Positions 35,614 to 46,947 of a stretch of 64,000 nt of DNA are shown in pieces; the first letter of the stretch is position 1; every line of letters begins with the position of its first letter. The notes under the pieces are model-generated. The model saw only the letters and a program-made list of their open reading frames with translations. It was not told the DNA's origin and made no database searches. The position numbers and the translations under genes are program-made. Origin of the DNA: Vogesella alkaliphila (lineage in GTDB: Bacteria; Pseudomonadota; Gammaproteobacteria; Burkholderiales; Chromobacteriaceae); NCBI RefSeq assembly GCF_014652475.1, contig NZ_BMYW01000002.1, forward strand, positions 186,001 to 250,000. The letters run 5' to 3'.

Positions 35614-36368
35614 TGTACGGCTTTATCACCCTGTTCAAGAAGGAAATCCTGCGCTTCTGGAAGGTCGGTTTCCAGACGGTGATGGCGCCGGTGCTGACCG
35701 CGCTGCTGTACCAGATGATCTTCTCGCACGTGCTGTCGCAGCATGTCGAGGCCTATCCCGGCGTCAGCTACACCGCCTTCCTGATCCCCGGCCTCGCGAT
35801 GATGTCGATGGCGCAGAATGCGTTCGCCAACAGCTCGTCCAGCCTGATCCAGTCCAAGATCACCGGCAACATCGTGTTCCTGCTGCTGCCGCCGATCAGC
35901 GCGCCGGCCTTCTTCGGCGCCTACCTGCTGGCATCCATCGTGCGCGGGCTGGTGGTCGGTGCCGGCGTGCTGCTGGTCACCGCCTGGTTCGGGCTGCCGC
36001 TGCCGGCGCAGCCGCTGTGGCTGCTGGCCTTTGCCGTGCTCGGCTGCGGCGTGCTCGGCGCGCTGGGCATCATGGCCGGCATCTGGGCCGACAAGTTCGA
36101 TCAGCTGGCCGCGTTCCAGAACTTCCTGATCATGCCGCTGACCTTCCTGTCCGGCGTGTTCTACTCTATCAACAGCCTGCCGCCGCTCTGGCGCGGCGTC
36201 TCCCACCTCAACCCGGTGTTCTACATGATCGACGGCTTCCGCTACGGTTTCTTCGGCCAGGCCGACGTGTCGCCGTGGCTGTCGCTGGCGGTGGTCGGCG
36301 GCTGCTTCGTCGCGCTGTCGGCGTGGGTGATGCGGCTGATCGCCAGCGGCTACAAGCTTCGCCATTGA
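35613..36368 (+). CDS. yadH: ABC-2 type permease YadH-like
   Basis: The 251-residue membrane protein has six helices and the ABC-2 segment NFLIMPLTFLSGVFYSINSLPP near residues 170-191. The ATG at 35613 overlaps the yadG stop by one base; a longer open frame starting at 35226 is only overlap with yadG. With YadG it forms an exporter. It lies upstream of ibaG and murA, a neighbourhood common in this lineage for envelope genes. Confidence 0.92.
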   Translation: MYGFITLFKKEILRFWKVGFQTVMAPVLTALLYQMIFSHVLSQHVEAYPGVSYTAFLIPGLAMMSMAQNAFANSSSSLIQSKITGNIVFLLLPPISAPAFFGAYLLASIVRGLVVGAGVLLVTAWFGLPLPAQPLWLLAFAVLGCGVLGALGIMAGIWADKFDQLAAFQNFLIMPLTFLSGVFYSINSLPPLWRGVSHLNPVFYMIDGFRYGFFGQADVSPWLSLAVVGGCFVALSAWVMRLIASGYKLRH

Positions 36369-36419
36369 GCGGTGGCACCCTGCGTGCCGCGCCATGACAA
36401 CATAAAGACAGGAACCAAA

Positions 36420-36665
36420 ATGGTAAGTGCAGACTATATCAAGGAAGTCATTCTCGCCGGGCTCGCCTGCGACTACATCGACGTGCAGGGCGACGACGGC
36501 ACCCACTTCAACGCCGTGATCGTCAGCGCGGAATTCTCCGGCCGCAATCGCGTCCAACGCCACCAGTTGGTGTACCAGGCCCTCGGCGACCGCATGCGCG
36601 CCGAGATCCACGCATTGGGAATGAAGACACTCAGCCCGGAAGAATGGGCGCAGCAACAAGGCTAA
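36420..36665 (+). CDS. ibaG: BolA-family protein IbaG
   Basis: The 81-residue protein starts at ATG 36420 (MVSADYIKEVILAG). It shows the BolA/YrbA fold pattern: a KH-like helix, then HFNAVIVSAEFSGRNRVQRHQLVYQAL and a terminal helix, with a conserved His for Fe-S binding with monothiol glutaredoxins. Family members act in iron-sulfur handling and acid/envelope stress. The gene is 9 bp upstream of murA, the same pairing as in many proteobacteria. Confidence 0.92.
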   Translation: MVSADYIKEVILAGLACDYIDVQGDDGTHFNAVIVSAEFSGRNRVQRHQLVYQALGDRMRAEIHALGMKTLSPEEWAQQQG

Positions 36666-37934
<1,269 letters not shown>

Positions 37935-37952
37935 ATCTTAAACAGCGATACC

Positions 37953-37989
37953 ACCGCCGTGACTGCATCCGCAACCACGGCGGTTTTTT
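37953..37989 (+). terminator. Rho-independent terminator of murA
   Basis: ACCGCCGTG (37953-37961) and CACGGCGGT (37976-37984) pair across a 14-base loop and are followed by TTTTT. It ends the yadGH-ibaG-murA unit. Confidence 0.8.
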
Positions 37990-38145
37990 ATGGCCAGCAT
38001 TGTTTAACAAAACTGTTGCACAAACGTCATTTGTCGCACGTTAATTTAAAATATTAAACACTCGTCGCTTTATCTTCCGCCTCGCCGCCGCCTATCATCA
38101 GCCGACCCGCACCACCACAACCCCGCTGCCGCGGCAAGGAAGACC

Positions 38146-40128
38146 ATGTTCGACACCATCAAGGCCAAGCTGCTGCTGGGCACCGGCCTGCTCGTCCTGG
38201 GCGGCTTCAGCCTGATCATCGGCGTCAACGCCCGCCTCTCCGCACAACAGGCGGAACAGCACGTGCTGGCCGCCACCCGCCTGCTGGCCGCCAACGAGGC
38301 CGCTAGGCTCAACCAGCGCCTGGAAGCCGCCTACACCACCGCCAAGGACCTCGCCGCCTACGCGCAGGTGCTCAAACACGGCGCGCCGGCCAACGCCCGC
38401 GCGCTGGCCGGCGCCCACACCCGCCTGCTGATGCAGACCAACCCGCAGGCCATCGGCGTGTTCCTCAGCTGGGAGCCGAACGCGCTGGACGGGCGCGACA
38501 GCGAGCTGGCCGGGCAGCCGGAAAACGGCGCCAGCGGCCGCGCCGGCAGCTACTGGTTCCGCAAGGGCGGCAAGGAGGACGTGGTGTGGGGCTCGGAGGA
38601 CACCGACGGCAGCGAGTACTACGACGGTCCGAAGCACAGCCTGCAGCCGGTGCTGACCGAGCCTTACGAGGACCACGACATCAAGGTGCTGATGGCGACG
38701 CTGTCCTACCCCATCCTCGAGAACGGCCGCTTTGTCGGCGTCGCCGGCCTCGACTTCAGCCTGGAGCAGCTGCAGGCGGTCGCCGCCGCGATCAGGCCCT
38801 ACGGCAGCGGCTTCATGACCATCTACTCCGGCAAGGGCATGGTGCTCGGCGCCGGCGACAAGGCGCTGGTCGGCAAGGCGGACGCGGGGCTGCCGGCGGT
38901 GGCGCGGCGCGCGATCCGCAGCGGCGCCAGCCTGCAGTACGTCGACGACGCACAGGTGCTGCACTACATCGAGCCGATGCGCGTCGGCAACATCCGCAAC
39001 GCGTGGGCGGTGCGCGTCTCGATCCCGCTGGACAGTGCGCTGGCCGACAGCCGCGCCGCCACCCGCGACACCATCCTGTTCAGCCTCGGCGCGCTGCTGC
39101 TGATCCTGCTGGTGCTTGCCGCGCTGCTGCGGCGGCTGACCACCCCGCTGACCCGGCTGCAGCAGGCGCTGAGCGCGCTGGCCACCGGCGACGGCGACCT
39201 CACCCGCGAGCTGGCGATCCGCGGCCGCGACGAGATCGGCGCCTCCGCCAGCGCCTTCAACCGCTTCAGCCAGTCGCTGCGCCAGATGCTGCTGGAGGTA
39301 CGCGAACGGGTCGGCGCCGTGCACCACGCCACCCGCGCGCTGGCCGGCGAAACCGGCGACATCAGCGCCCGCTCGCAGCAGCAATCGGTGGCCGCCACCG
39401 CCACCGCCGCCGCCATCGAGCAGCTGTCGGTCAGCATCAGCCACATCGCCGACTCCGCCCGCGTCGCCGAAGACAGCGTGCGCGAGGCCGGCCAGGAGGC
39501 GGAACAGGTCGCCGACAGCGTGCACGCCACCGCCAGCGGGATCGCGCGCATCGCCGACACCATCCGCCAGCTCAGCGGCGTGCTGGCCGGACTGGAGCAG
39601 CGCTCCGGCCAGATCAGCCACGTGGTGCAGGTGATCCGCGACATCGCCGAGCAGACCAACCTGCTGGCGCTGAACGCGGCGATCGAGGCCGCCCGCGCCG
39701 GCGAACAGGGCCGCGGCTTTGCCGTGGTTGCCGACGAGGTGCGCAAGCTGGCCGAGCGCAGCGCCGGCGCCACCGTGGAAATCGCCGCCAGCATCCGCCA
39801 GGTGCAGGACGAAACCCGCAATGCCAACGACAGCATGAACGCCGCCATCCGCCAGGTGGAAACCGGGGTGCAGCAGGCGGAACGTGCCGCCGCCGCCATC
39901 TCCGGCATCCACCACCACAACCAGCAGGTGATGCGTACCGTGGCCGGCATCGCCAGCGCCACCGCCCAGCAGTCCAGCGCCAGCCACGACATCGCGCGCA
40001 ACGTGGCGCAGATCCACGACATGATCGACGGCACCGATCAGTCGGTGCTGCACGCCACCCGCGCCACCGGGCAGCTGCGCCAGCTGGCGGACGAGCTGCA
40101 GCAGCGCATCGAGCGCTTCAAGCTGTAA
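38146..40128 (+). CDS. Methyl-accepting chemotaxis protein with periplasmic Cache domain
   Basis: The 660-residue receptor has an N-terminal helix (residues 8-26), a periplasmic dCache-like sensor (residues about 30-300; includes YWFRKGG and [23 protein letters not shown]), and a second helix near 308-325. A HAMP domain and the cytoplasmic signalling hairpin ([20 protein letters not shown]) complete it. It would report a small-molecule ligand to CheA/CheW. No che genes are in the window, so it is an orphan receptor here. The stop codon directly abuts the MITE-like element. Confidence 0.92.
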   Translation: MFDTIKAKLLLGTGLLVLGGFSLIIGVNARLSAQQAEQHVLAATRLLAANEAARLNQRLEAAYTTAKDLAAYAQVLKHGAPANARALAGAHTRLLMQTNPQAIGVFLSWEPNALDGRDSELAGQPENGASGRAGSYWFRKGGKEDVVWGSEDTDGSEYYDGPKHSLQPVLTEPYEDHDIKVLMATLSYPILENGRFVGVAGLDFSLEQLQAVAAAIRPYGSGFMTIYSGKGMVLGAGDKALVGKADAGLPAVARRAIRSGASLQYVDDAQVLHYIEPMRVGNIRNAWAVRVSIPLDSALADSRAATRDTILFSLGALLLILLVLAALLRRLTTPLTRLQQALSALATGDGDLTRELAIRGRDEIGASASAFNRFSQSLRQMLLEVRERVGAVHHATRALAGETGDISARSQQQSVAATATAAAIEQLSVSISHIADSARVAEDSVREAGQEAEQVADSVHATASGIARIADTIRQLSGVLAGLEQRSGQISHVVQVIRDIAEQTNLLALNAAIEAARAGEQGRGFAVVADEVRKLAERSAGATVEIAASIRQVQDETRNANDSMNAAIRQVETGVQQAERAAAAISGIHHHNQQVMRTVAGIASATAQQSSASHDIARNVAQIHDMIDGTDQSVLHATRATGQLRQLADELQQRIERFKL

Positions 40129-40269
40129 GAACCTGTTCAAAGTCTCGCGAGCTAGAGCGAGACAAGGCAAAAACGCCTGAGGAAGCGGAGTTTACATGGG
40201 GTAAATGAGCATTCCGAAGGCATTTTTAACGCGGTATCGCCGAAGCGCAGCAGACATTGAACAGGTTCT
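40128..40269. mobile_element. MITE-like element with 13-bp terminal inverted repeats
   Basis: AGAACCTGTTCAA (40128-40140) and TTGAACAGGTTCT (40257-40269) are perfect terminal inverted repeats of a 142-bp segment with no coding capacity. Inside is a palindrome-rich core (GTCTCGCGAGC, then AAAACGCCTGAGG and GGCATTTTTAACG). The left end abuts and shares a base with the stop codon of the chemoreceptor gene. It looks like a non-autonomous element mobilised by a transposase elsewhere. I did not see a clean target duplication. No second copy lies in this window. Confidence 0.7.
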
Positions 40270-40276
40270 AAAGGCA

Positions 40277-40310
40277 CAAGGTTGGCCGCAAGCTCTTGCG
40301 GCCAACCTTG
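40277..40310. repeat. Perfect inverted pair of the window-wide repeat
   Basis: Two full 16-bp copies, CAAGGTTGGCCGCAAG (40277-40292) and CTTGCGGCCAACCTTG (40295-40310), face each other with a 2-base gap. It is the longest and cleanest pair in the window and probably shows the full consensus. It lies between the MITE-like element and the terminator of apt. Confidence 0.85.
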
Positions 40311-40314
40311 GGCA

Positions 40315-40352
40315 TGAAAAAACCGGCAGGCCCCGTGAGGGCACTGCCGGTT
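40315..40352 (-). terminator. Rho-independent terminator of apt
   Basis: On the minus strand AACCGGCAG and CTGCCGGTT pair and are followed by a run of T (plus-strand A at 40317-40322). It lies 24 bp past the apt stop. Confidence 0.85.
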
Positions 40353-40375
40353 GTCGGTTCAGGCGGCAACAACGC

Positions 40376-40933
40376 TTAGTGGCCGTCGAACGAGCACACC
40401 GTAAACAGCGGGATGTTCAGCTCGCGCATCAGATCGCCGCCGCCCAGTTCCGGCAGCTCGATGATGCCGGCGGTCTCGACCACTTCCGCGCCGAGACGCT
40501 GCAGTAGCTTGTAGCCGGCCATCATGGTGCCGCCGGTGGCGATCAGGTCGTCGATCAGCACCACGCGGTCGCCCGGTTTCACTGCGTCGGTATGCATCTC
40601 CACAGTGGCGTTGCCGTACTCCAGCTCGTACTCCTCGGCCACGGTGGTGAACGGCAGCTTGCCCTTCTTGCGGATCGGCACGAAGCCGACATTCAGCTCG
40701 TAGGCCAGCACCGAGCCGATGATGAAGCCGCGCGCGTCCAGCCCCGCCACCATGTCGATACGCTCGCCCATGTAGCGGTGCACGAAGATGTCGATCAGCA
40801 TGCGGAAGGTTTTCGGATTCTGCAGCAGCGGCGTGATGTCGCGGAACATCACCCCCTCGCTCGGCCAGTTCGGTACGGTGCGGATCCAGCCCTTCAGGTA
40901 GCTGGCGTAGTCCAGATTGCTCAGGTTTTCCAT
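40376..40933 (-). CDS. apt: Adenine phosphoribosyltransferase
   Basis: The 185-residue enzyme has the PRPP-binding signature [14 protein letters not shown] and the type I PRTase core ([17 protein letters not shown]). It makes AMP from adenine and PRPP. I use ATG at 40933; a TTG three bases earlier is possible. It follows the purine permease gene by 12 bp, so uptake and salvage are coupled in one operon. Confidence 0.95.
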   Translation of the reverse strand: MENLSNLDYASYLKGWIRTVPNWPSEGVMFRDITPLLQNPKTFRMLIDIFVHRYMGERIDMVAGLDARGFIIGSVLAYELNVGFVPIRKKGKLPFTTVAEEYELEYGNATVEMHTDAVKPGDRVVLIDDLIATGGTMMAGYKLLQRLGAEVVETAGIIELPELGGGDLMRELNIPLFTVCSFDGH

Positions 40934-40945
40934 CAATTCAGTGCC

Positions 40946-42241
40946 TTAGTGGAAGAATGCCAGTTTCACGATCCACAGCCCGGCGATCACCAGTACCGCC
41001 GGTCTCAGGTCGGCAAAGCGGCCGGCCAGGATCTTGATCACGGCGTAGCTGATGAAGCCGAAGGCGATGCCGTCGGCGATGGAGAAGGTGAACGGCATCG
41101 CCACCGCGGTCATCACCGCCGGTGCCGATTCGGTCAGGTCGTCCCAGTCGATCTCGGCCAGGCCGCGCGTCATCAGCACCGCGACGTAGCACAGCGCCGG
41201 CGCGGTGGCGTAGGCCGGCACCGTCTTGGCCAGCGGCGAGATCCACAGGCAGGCGAGGAACAGGATCGCCACCACCAGCGCGGTGAGGCCGGTACGGCCG
41301 CCGACGGCGGTGCCCGCCGCAGATTCAATATAGGCGGTGGTCGACGAGGTGCCCATCGCCGCGCCGGCGGTAATGGCGATCGAGTCGGCCATCAGCGCGC
41401 GCTTCAGACGCGGCAGCTTGCCGTCCTTGTCCAAGAGGCCGGCGCGGTGCGACACGCCGACCAGAGTGCCGGTGGTGTCGAACAGGTCGACGAAGAAGAA
41501 CACGAAGATCACGCCCAGCAGGCCGGCGGTCATTGCCCCCTCCAGGTCCATCTGCATGAAGGTCGGCGCCATGCTCGGCACCGGCGCCACCACGCCTTCG
41601 AAACCGGACAGGCCCAGCGCCACCGACAGCACCGTCACCGCCAGGATGCCGATGATGATGGAGCCGTGCACGCGGCGGTATTCCAGCGCCACGATGATGA
41701 AGAAGCCGAGGATGGCGAGCAGCACTTTCGGGTCGTGCAGGTTGCCCAGCGTCACCAGCGTGGCTGGATGATCGGCCACCACGCCGGCGTTCTTCAGCGC
41801 GATGATGGCGAGGAACAGGCCGACCCCGGCGGAGATCGCGAACTTCAGCGACTGCGGAATCGCGTTGACGATCGCCTCGCGCACCTTGAACAGGCTTACC
41901 GCCAGGAACACGATGCCGGAGATGAACACCGCGCCCAGCGCCGCCTGCCACGGCACGCCCATGCCCTGTACCACGGTGAAGGTGAAGTAGGCGTTCAGGC
42001 CCATGCCCGGCGCCAGCGCGATCGGGTAGTTGGCGACCAGCGCCATGATGCCGGTGCCCAGCGCCGCAGCAAGGCAGGTGGCCACGAACACGGCGTTGAA
42101 ATCCATGCCGGTGAGCGACAGGATCGCCGGGTTGACGATGACGATGTAGGCCATGGTCAGGAAGGTGGTAAAGCCGGCGATGACCTCCGTTCTCACGTCG
42201 GTGCCGTGCTCTTTCAGCTTGAAAAAGCTTTCCAGCAGCAT
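40946..42241 (-). CDS. NCS2-family purine permease (AzgA type)
   Basis: The 431-residue inner membrane protein has about twelve hydrophobic segments. It shows the AzgA-group pattern: VIAGFTTFLTMAYIVIVNPAILS near the N-terminus, GMGLNAYFTFTVV, and TTAYIESAAGTAVGGRTGLTAL. It should import adenine, guanine or hypoxanthine by proton symport. I chose ATG at 42241, with GAGGG upstream; the open frame upstream to 42313 is not homologous sequence. It is the first gene of the permease-apt operon and is divergent from gmk. Confidence 0.9.
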   Translation of the reverse strand: MLLESFFKLKEHGTDVRTEVIAGFTTFLTMAYIVIVNPAILSLTGMDFNAVFVATCLAAALGTGIMALVANYPIALAPGMGLNAYFTFTVVQGMGVPWQAALGAVFISGIVFLAVSLFKVREAIVNAIPQSLKFAISAGVGLFLAIIALKNAGVVADHPATLVTLGNLHDPKVLLAILGFFIIVALEYRRVHGSIIIGILAVTVLSVALGLSGFEGVVAPVPSMAPTFMQMDLEGAMTAGLLGVIFVFFFVDLFDTTGTLVGVSHRAGLLDKDGKLPRLKRALMADSIAITAGAAMGTSSTTAYIESAAGTAVGGRTGLTALVVAILFLACLWISPLAKTVPAYATAPALCYVAVLMTRGLAEIDWDDLTESAPAVMTAVAMPFTFSIADGIAFGFISYAVIKILAGRFADLRPAVLVIAGLWIVKLAFFH

Positions 42242-42405
42242 TGTGTTATCCCTCAGATTACGCAGATAAGTTTCTGACAAAACGCGCGATTTTAACTGAA
42301 ACGCCCGTTTCACGCTCGGCGAGATGCGCTGCCGCGCGGTACTTAACCAACAATGGCCCTTGTGGTATCCTGAAATATTATTTCCGATCGTTGGCAGGAA
42401 GCCTC

Positions 42406-43032
42406 ATGTCGCAAACAAACGGCACGATTTTCATCGTGGTCGCCCCGTCCGGAGCCGGTAAAACCTCGCTGGTCAGCACGCTGCTGCAAGCCGAACCCGG
42501 CGTCGAACTCTCCGTGTCCTATACCACCCGCGCCCCGCGCACCGGTGAAGAAAACGGCAGGCACTACCACTTTACCGATCGCGCCACGTTCGAAAACATG
42601 ATCGAAGCCGGCGATTTCCTCGAGTACGCCGAGGTCTACGGCAACTACTACGGCACCAGCAAGCGCTGGCTGCGCGAAAGGTTGGCCGCAGGCCGCGACA
42701 TCCTGCTGGAGATCGACTGGCAGGGTGCGCGCCAGGTGCGCGAGGTGTTCCCGGACGCGGTGTCGGTATTCATCCTGCCGCCGTCGATCGAGGTACTGGA
42801 AGCCCGCCTGCGCGGCCGCGCCACCGACAGCGAGGAGGTCATCGCCCGCCGCCTGTCCGAGGCGCGCGCCGAGATCGACCAGGTCGCCGAGTACGACTAC
42901 CTGATCGTCAACGACGATTTCGAACAGGCGCGCCTGGACCTGATCAGCGTCATCCGCAGCCAGCGCTTGCGCGGCGAGCGGCAATGCCGTCACCATCAGG
43001 CAGCGATTGCCGCGATGCAGACGCCGGCCTGA
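42406..43032 (+). CDS. gmk: Guanylate kinase
   Basis: The 208-residue kinase has the P-loop [12 protein letters not shown] near residues 10-21 and the GMP-binding motifs [19 protein letters not shown] (residues about 38-56). It converts GMP to GDP. I start at ATG 42406; the earlier in-frame start at 42241 overlaps the divergent permease leader. It is followed by rpoZ and spoT, the conserved gmk-rpoZ-spoT order. A repeat copy at 42681-42689 encodes RLAAG. Confidence 0.96.
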   Translation: MSQTNGTIFIVVAPSGAGKTSLVSTLLQAEPGVELSVSYTTRAPRTGEENGRHYHFTDRATFENMIEAGDFLEYAEVYGNYYGTSKRWLRERLAAGRDILLEIDWQGARQVREVFPDAVSVFILPPSIEVLEARLRGRATDSEEVIARRLSEARAEIDQVAEYDYLIVNDDFEQARLDLISVIRSQRLRGERQCRHHQAAIAAMQTPA

Positions 43033-43099
43033 TACTTGCAGAGACGCCGCAACAACCCCATTATTTTTTGCACCACCTTCACCAGGGAGACCCCCATTC

Positions 43100-43306
43100 A
43101 TGGCCCGCATTACCGTTGACGACTGCCTGGACCGTATCCAGAACCGCTTTGACCTGACCCTGGCCGCCTCCTACCGCGCCCGCCAGGTCGCCTCCGGCGC
43201 CACCACCTTCGTGGACCAGGGCCGCAACAAGCCGACCGTTGTCGCGCTGCGCGAAATCGCCGCCGGCCACATCGGCCGCGAGATCCTGACCCGCAACAAG
43301 TCGTAA
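43100..43306 (+). CDS. rpoZ: RNA polymerase omega subunit
   Basis: The 68-residue protein begins [21 protein letters not shown] and continues [13 protein letters not shown], matching omega. It supports RNA polymerase assembly and forms part of a ppGpp-binding site. It lies between gmk and spoT, 8 bp before the latter. I use ATG 43100; the longer frame from 43007 overlaps gmk. Confidence 0.97.
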   Translation: MARITVDDCLDRIQNRFDLTLAASYRARQVASGATTFVDQGRNKPTVVALREIAAGHIGREILTRNKS

Positions 43307-43314
43307 GCCGCAAC

Positions 43315-45477
43315 ATGAGCCAGGACAGCGCCGCCGAACACATCGACTACAACGCCCTCGTTGACGCCGAGGCGGCGGCCCTGTTCGACGCGGCCAACCA
43401 GTACCTGCGCCCGGAGGACGTGCAGCTGCTGCGGCAGGCGTTCGCCACCGCGCGCGAGGCGCACGAAGGCCAGACCCGCAAGAGCGGCGAGCCCTACATC
43501 ACCCACCCGCTGGCGGTAGCGGCGATGCTCACCGACTGGCGCCTCGATGCGCAGGGCCTGGCCGCAGCACTGATGCACGACGTGCTCGAAGACACCGGCG
43601 TCAGCAAGCCGACGCTGAGCGAGAAGTTCGGTCGCACCATCGCCGACCTGGTCGACGGCCTGTCCAAGCTGGAGAGGCTGGAATACCAGACCAAGGAATC
43701 GGCGCAGGCGGAAAACTTCCGCAAGATGGTGCTGGCGATGGCGCGCGACATCCGCGTCATCATCGTCAAGCTCGCCGACCGGCTGCACAATATGCGCACG
43801 CTGGACGCCATGCGCGAGGACAAGCGCCAGCGCATCGCGCTGGAAACGCTGGAAATCTACGCGCCGATCGCCAACCGCATCGGCCTGAACAAGGTCTATC
43901 GCGAACTGCAGGACCTGGCGTTCAAGCACCTGCACCCGCACCGCTACAGCGTGCTGTCCAAGGCGGTACGCGCCGCGCGCGGCAACCGCCGCGAAGTGGT
44001 CAACAAGATCCTGCAGGCCGTCACCCACAAGCTGGGCGAGGCCAATATCGAGGCCACCATCAAGGGCCGCGAGAAGAACCTATACAGCATCTACAAGAAG
44101 ATGCAGGAGAAGCACCTGTCGTTTTCCGAGGTGCTCGACATCTACGGCTTCCGCATCGTGGTCAAGGACAACGCCAGCTGCTACCTGACGCTGGGCGCGC
44201 TGCACAGCCTGTACAAGCCCATCCCCGGCAAGTTCAAGGACTACATCGCCATCCCCAAGGGCAACGGCTACCAGAGCCTACACACCACCCTGTTCGGCCC
44301 CTACGGCACGCCGGTGGAGATGCAGATCCGCACCCAGGAGATGAACGCCGTCGCCGAGGCCGGCGTCGCCTCGCACTGGATGTACAAGTCCGGCGACGCC
44401 AGCATCGACGCCGCCAAGCAGCGCACCCACCAGTGGCTGCAGAGCATCCTCGACATGCAGGAAGAGAGCGAAGACGCGATCGAATTCCTGGAACACATCA
44501 AGATCGACCTGTTCCCGGACGAAGTCTACGTCTTCACCCCCAAGGGCAAGATCATGGTGCTGCCGCAAGGTTCCACCCCGGTCGACTTTGCCTACGCGGT
44601 GCACACCGACATCGGCCACCGCTGCATCGCCGGCCGCGTCAACTTCAACCTGGTACCGCTGCGCACCGTGCTGCGCAACGGCGACACCGTCGAGATCATC
44701 ACCTCGACCCAGGCCAAGCCGAACCCGTCGTGGCTCAATTTCGTGCAGAGCGGCCGCGCCCGCTCCGGCATCCGCAACTACCTGAAGACGCTGCAGCAGA
44801 AGGACGCGGTGCAGCTCGGCGAAAAGCTGCTGCGCCAGGCCGCCAGCGCGCTGTCGCCGACCCCGCTGGACATCTCGCCCAAGCTGGAAGACAGCCTGCT
44901 GCACGCGCTGGGCGAACGCCAGCGCAGCTTCAACGACCTCCTGGCCGACATCGGCACCGGCAAACAGCTGGCGATCGTGATCGCGCGCAAGCTGTTCGAG
45001 CTGTCCGGCGAACAGCTGGGGCAGACTCCGGACGTCGGCCCGGTTACCATCCGCGGCAACGAGGGCGGCGCGGTGCAACTGTCCAGCTGCTGCAACCCGA
45101 TCCCGGGCGACGCCATCATCGGCGTGATCAGCAAGGGCCAGGGACTGCTGGTCCACCGCAAGGGCTGCGGCAATGCCGCGCGCATCGACCCGGAAAAGCT
45201 GCTGGAAGTGAACTGGGAGCCGCAGAAGGACCGCATGTTCGGCGTCAACATCAGCGTACTGGCGCACAACCAGCGCGGCGCGCTGGCCGAAATCGCCGCC
45301 GCCATCTCGCACGCCTCGGCCAATATCGAAACGGTCGACACCCAGGAAAACCACGGTGGCGACGGCTTCATCCACATCCACTTCCGCCTGCAGGTCGACA
45401 ACCTGACCCACCTGGAAAACGTGCTGACCGCGATCCAGCAGGTCCCTGTCGTGCAGCAGGCCGAACGACGCCAATAA
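43315..45477 (+). CDS. spoT: Bifunctional (p)ppGpp synthetase/hydrolase SpoT
   Basis: The 720-residue RSH protein has an N-terminal HD hydrolase domain with the H-HD motif intact ([11 protein letters not shown], then LMHDVLEDT near residues 87-95). The synthetase domain ([22 protein letters not shown]), a TGS domain and a C-terminal ACT domain follow. An intact HD motif argues for SpoT-type bifunctionality. It sets the alarmone level in response to starvation signals. thiS follows 2 bp after its stop. Confidence 0.96.
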   Translation: MSQDSAAEHIDYNALVDAEAAALFDAANQYLRPEDVQLLRQAFATAREAHEGQTRKSGEPYITHPLAVAAMLTDWRLDAQGLAAALMHDVLEDTGVSKPTLSEKFGRTIADLVDGLSKLERLEYQTKESAQAENFRKMVLAMARDIRVIIVKLADRLHNMRTLDAMREDKRQRIALETLEIYAPIANRIGLNKVYRELQDLAFKHLHPHRYSVLSKAVRAARGNRREVVNKILQAVTHKLGEANIEATIKGREKNLYSIYKKMQEKHLSFSEVLDIYGFRIVVKDNASCYLTLGALHSLYKPIPGKFKDYIAIPKGNGYQSLHTTLFGPYGTPVEMQIRTQEMNAVAEAGVASHWMYKSGDASIDAAKQRTHQWLQSILDMQEESEDAIEFLEHIKIDLFPDEVYVFTPKGKIMVLPQGSTPVDFAYAVHTDIGHRCIAGRVNFNLVPLRTVLRNGDTVEIITSTQAKPNPSWLNFVQSGRARSGIRNYLKTLQQKDAVQLGEKLLRQAASALSPTPLDISPKLEDSLLHALGERQRSFNDLLADIGTGKQLAIVIARKLFELSGEQLGQTPDVGPVTIRGNEGGAVQLSSCCNPIPGDAIIGVISKGQGLLVHRKGCGNAARIDPEKLLEVNWEPQKDRMFGVNISVLAHNQRGALAEIAAAISHASANIETVDTQENHGGDGFIHIHFRLQVDNLTHLENVLTAIQQVPVVQQAERRQ

Positions 45478-45479
45478 CC

Positions 45480-45683
45480 ATGACCACGCTCATCATCAAC
45501 GGCGAAACGCGCCAGTTTGACGAGATCGGCACGCTGGACGCGCTGATCGACACCCTCGCCCTGCGCGGCAAGCGCATCGCCATCGAACACAATGGCGAAA
45601 TCGTGCCGCGCAGCCAGCATGCGCACACCCGGCTGTGCGATGGCGACACGCTGGAAGTCGTCGTTGCCGTTGGCGGCGGCTAA
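45480..45683 (+). CDS. thiS: Sulfur carrier protein ThiS
   Basis: The 67-residue ubiquitin-fold protein starts [15 protein letters not shown] and ends VVAVGGG. The terminal Gly-Gly is where the thiocarboxylate forms for thiazole synthesis of thiamine. It starts 2 bp after spoT, so it may be co-transcribed, and thiG follows 22 bp downstream. The short gene is easily missed inside a larger open frame that continues from spoT. Confidence 0.93.
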   Translation: MTTLIINGETRQFDEIGTLDALIDTLALRGKRIAIEHNGEIVPRSQHAHTRLCDGDTLEVVVAVGGG

Positions 45684-45705
45684 CCCAATCAAGGAGAAAG
45701 ACACC

Positions 45706-46500
45706 GTGCAGGACGCTCTGACCATCGCAGGAAAATCCTATCAATCGCGACTGCTGGTAGGCACCGGCAAATACCGGGATTTCCAGCAGACCGCCGACGC
45801 CCTGGATGCCTCCGGCTGCGAAATCGTCACCGTCGCCATCCGCCGCGTCAACCTGGGACAGACGGCCGGCGAGCCGAACCTGCTGGACTTTCTGCCGAAA
45901 AACCGGTATACACTGCTGCCCAACACGGCGGGCTGCTACTCGGCAGACGATGCCGTGCGCACGCTGCGCCTGGCGCGCGAGCTGCTGGACGACCACAGAC
46001 TGGTCAAGCTCGAAGTGCTGGGCGACCCGAACAATCTGTATCCCAATATGCGCGAAACCCTGAAAGCCGCGGAAACGCTGGTGAAGGAAGGTTTCGACGT
46101 CATGGTGTACACCTCGGATGATCCAATTGCCGCACGCGAGCTGGAACAGATCGGCTGCTGCGCGATCATGCCGCTGGCCAGCCTGATCGGCTCCGGCATG
46201 GGCATCCTCAATCCGTGGAACCTGCAACTGATCATCGAGCAGGCCAATGTGCCTGTTCTGGTCGATGCCGGCGTCGGTACCGCTTCCGATGCCGCCATCG
46301 GTATGGAATTAGGCTGTGACGGTGTGTTGATGAACACCGCCATCGCCGCAGCACAAGACCCCGTGCGTATGGCACGGGCAATGAAACTTGCTGTCGAAGC
46401 AGGCCGCGAAGCCCATTTGGCGGGCCGCATGCCTCGACGCTTTTATTCGGCGACTCCGTCTTCGCCACTCGAGGGGGTGATTTCTTCCCGCAAGGGATGA
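45706..46500 (+). CDS. thiG: Thiazole synthase ThiG
   Basis: The 264-residue TIM-barrel enzyme starts with GTG at 45706, with AAGGAG upstream. It has the conserved [11 protein letters not shown], the Schiff-base lysine region [16 protein letters not shown], and the phosphate-binding [14 protein letters not shown]. It builds the thiazole phosphate of thiamine using sulfur from ThiS. No TPP riboswitch is visible upstream, so control may follow spoT. I see no clear terminator after it. Confidence 0.95.
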   Translation: MQDALTIAGKSYQSRLLVGTGKYRDFQQTADALDASGCEIVTVAIRRVNLGQTAGEPNLLDFLPKNRYTLLPNTAGCYSADDAVRTLRLARELLDDHRLVKLEVLGDPNNLYPNMRETLKAAETLVKEGFDVMVYTSDDPIAARELEQIGCCAIMPLASLIGSGMGILNPWNLQLIIEQANVPVLVDAGVGTASDAAIGMELGCDGVLMNTAIAAAQDPVRMARAMKLAVEAGREAHLAGRMPRRFYSATPSSPLEGVISSRKG

Positions 46501-46540
46501 TGCATTCAGGCACACAAATACCCTTTGCCCTGCATCAGGC

Positions 46541-46570
46541 TTTTACAAAAGCTACGACGTTGTTTACAAT
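46541..46570 (+). promoter_or_regulatory. Candidate sigma-70 promoter of rpsU
   Basis: TTTTAC (46541-46546), an 18-base spacer and TACAAT (46565-46570) precede the rpsU start by about 60 bp. It would serve the macromolecular synthesis cluster. Confidence 0.4.
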
Positions 46571-46629
46571 ACTCATTTTCCTCGGGGCGGTTTTACGCCT
46601 CAAGCCAAGATTTTAAGGACCTTCGCTAA

Positions 46630-46842
46630 ATGCCGAATATTCGCGTTAAAGAGAACGAGCCGTTCGAAGTTGCCATGCGTCGCTTCAAGCGCGCGATCGA
46701 AAAAACCGGTCTGCTGACCGAACTGCGTGCTCGTGAGTTCTACGAAAAGCCAACTGCAGAACGCAAGCGCAAGAAAGCGGCTGCCGTTAAGCGCCACTAC
46801 AAGCGCATCCGCAGCCAGATGCTGCCACCGAAGCTGTACTAA
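46630..46842 (+). CDS. rpsU: Ribosomal protein S21
   Basis: The 70-residue basic protein ([24 protein letters not shown] and a C-terminal [10 protein letters not shown]) is S21. It helps the 30S subunit base-pair with Shine-Dalgarno sequences. As in E. coli it precedes dnaG and rpoD, here with yqeY between. A terminator right after the gene probably allows excess rpsU transcript over the downstream genes. Confidence 0.98.
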   Translation: MPNIRVKENEPFEVAMRRFKRAIEKTGLLTELRAREFYEKPTAERKRKKAAAVKRHYKRIRSQMLPPKLY

Positions 46843-46865
46843 GCTTCCCGGTTGTACGCATGAAG

Positions 46866-46889
46866 ACCGCAGGCCTGTCCTGCGGTTTT
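46866..46889 (+). terminator. Attenuating terminator after rpsU
   Basis: ACCGCAGG, loop CCTGT, CCTGCGGT followed by TTTG. It lies 24 bp past the rpsU stop and probably limits read-through into yqeY-dnaG-rpoD. Confidence 0.75.
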
Positions 46890-46898
46890 GCCATTTAT

Positions 46899-46922
46899 AC
46901 GTTGGCCGCACGCGGCCAACGT
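46899..46922. repeat. Inverted pair of the window-wide repeat after rpsU
   Basis: ACGTTGGCCGC (46899-46909) and GCGGCCAACGT (46912-46922) face each other with a 2-base gap, directly behind the rpsU terminator. This pair is of the ACGTTGGCCGC variant. Confidence 0.8.
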
Positions 46923-46947
46923 TTCCCCCTCAAGTACGGACACGATC

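Noticed and set aside
45480-45706. TPP riboswitch for thiS-thiG
   Set aside because: thiS starts 2 bp after spoT, leaving no space, and no thi-box sequence is seen upstream.
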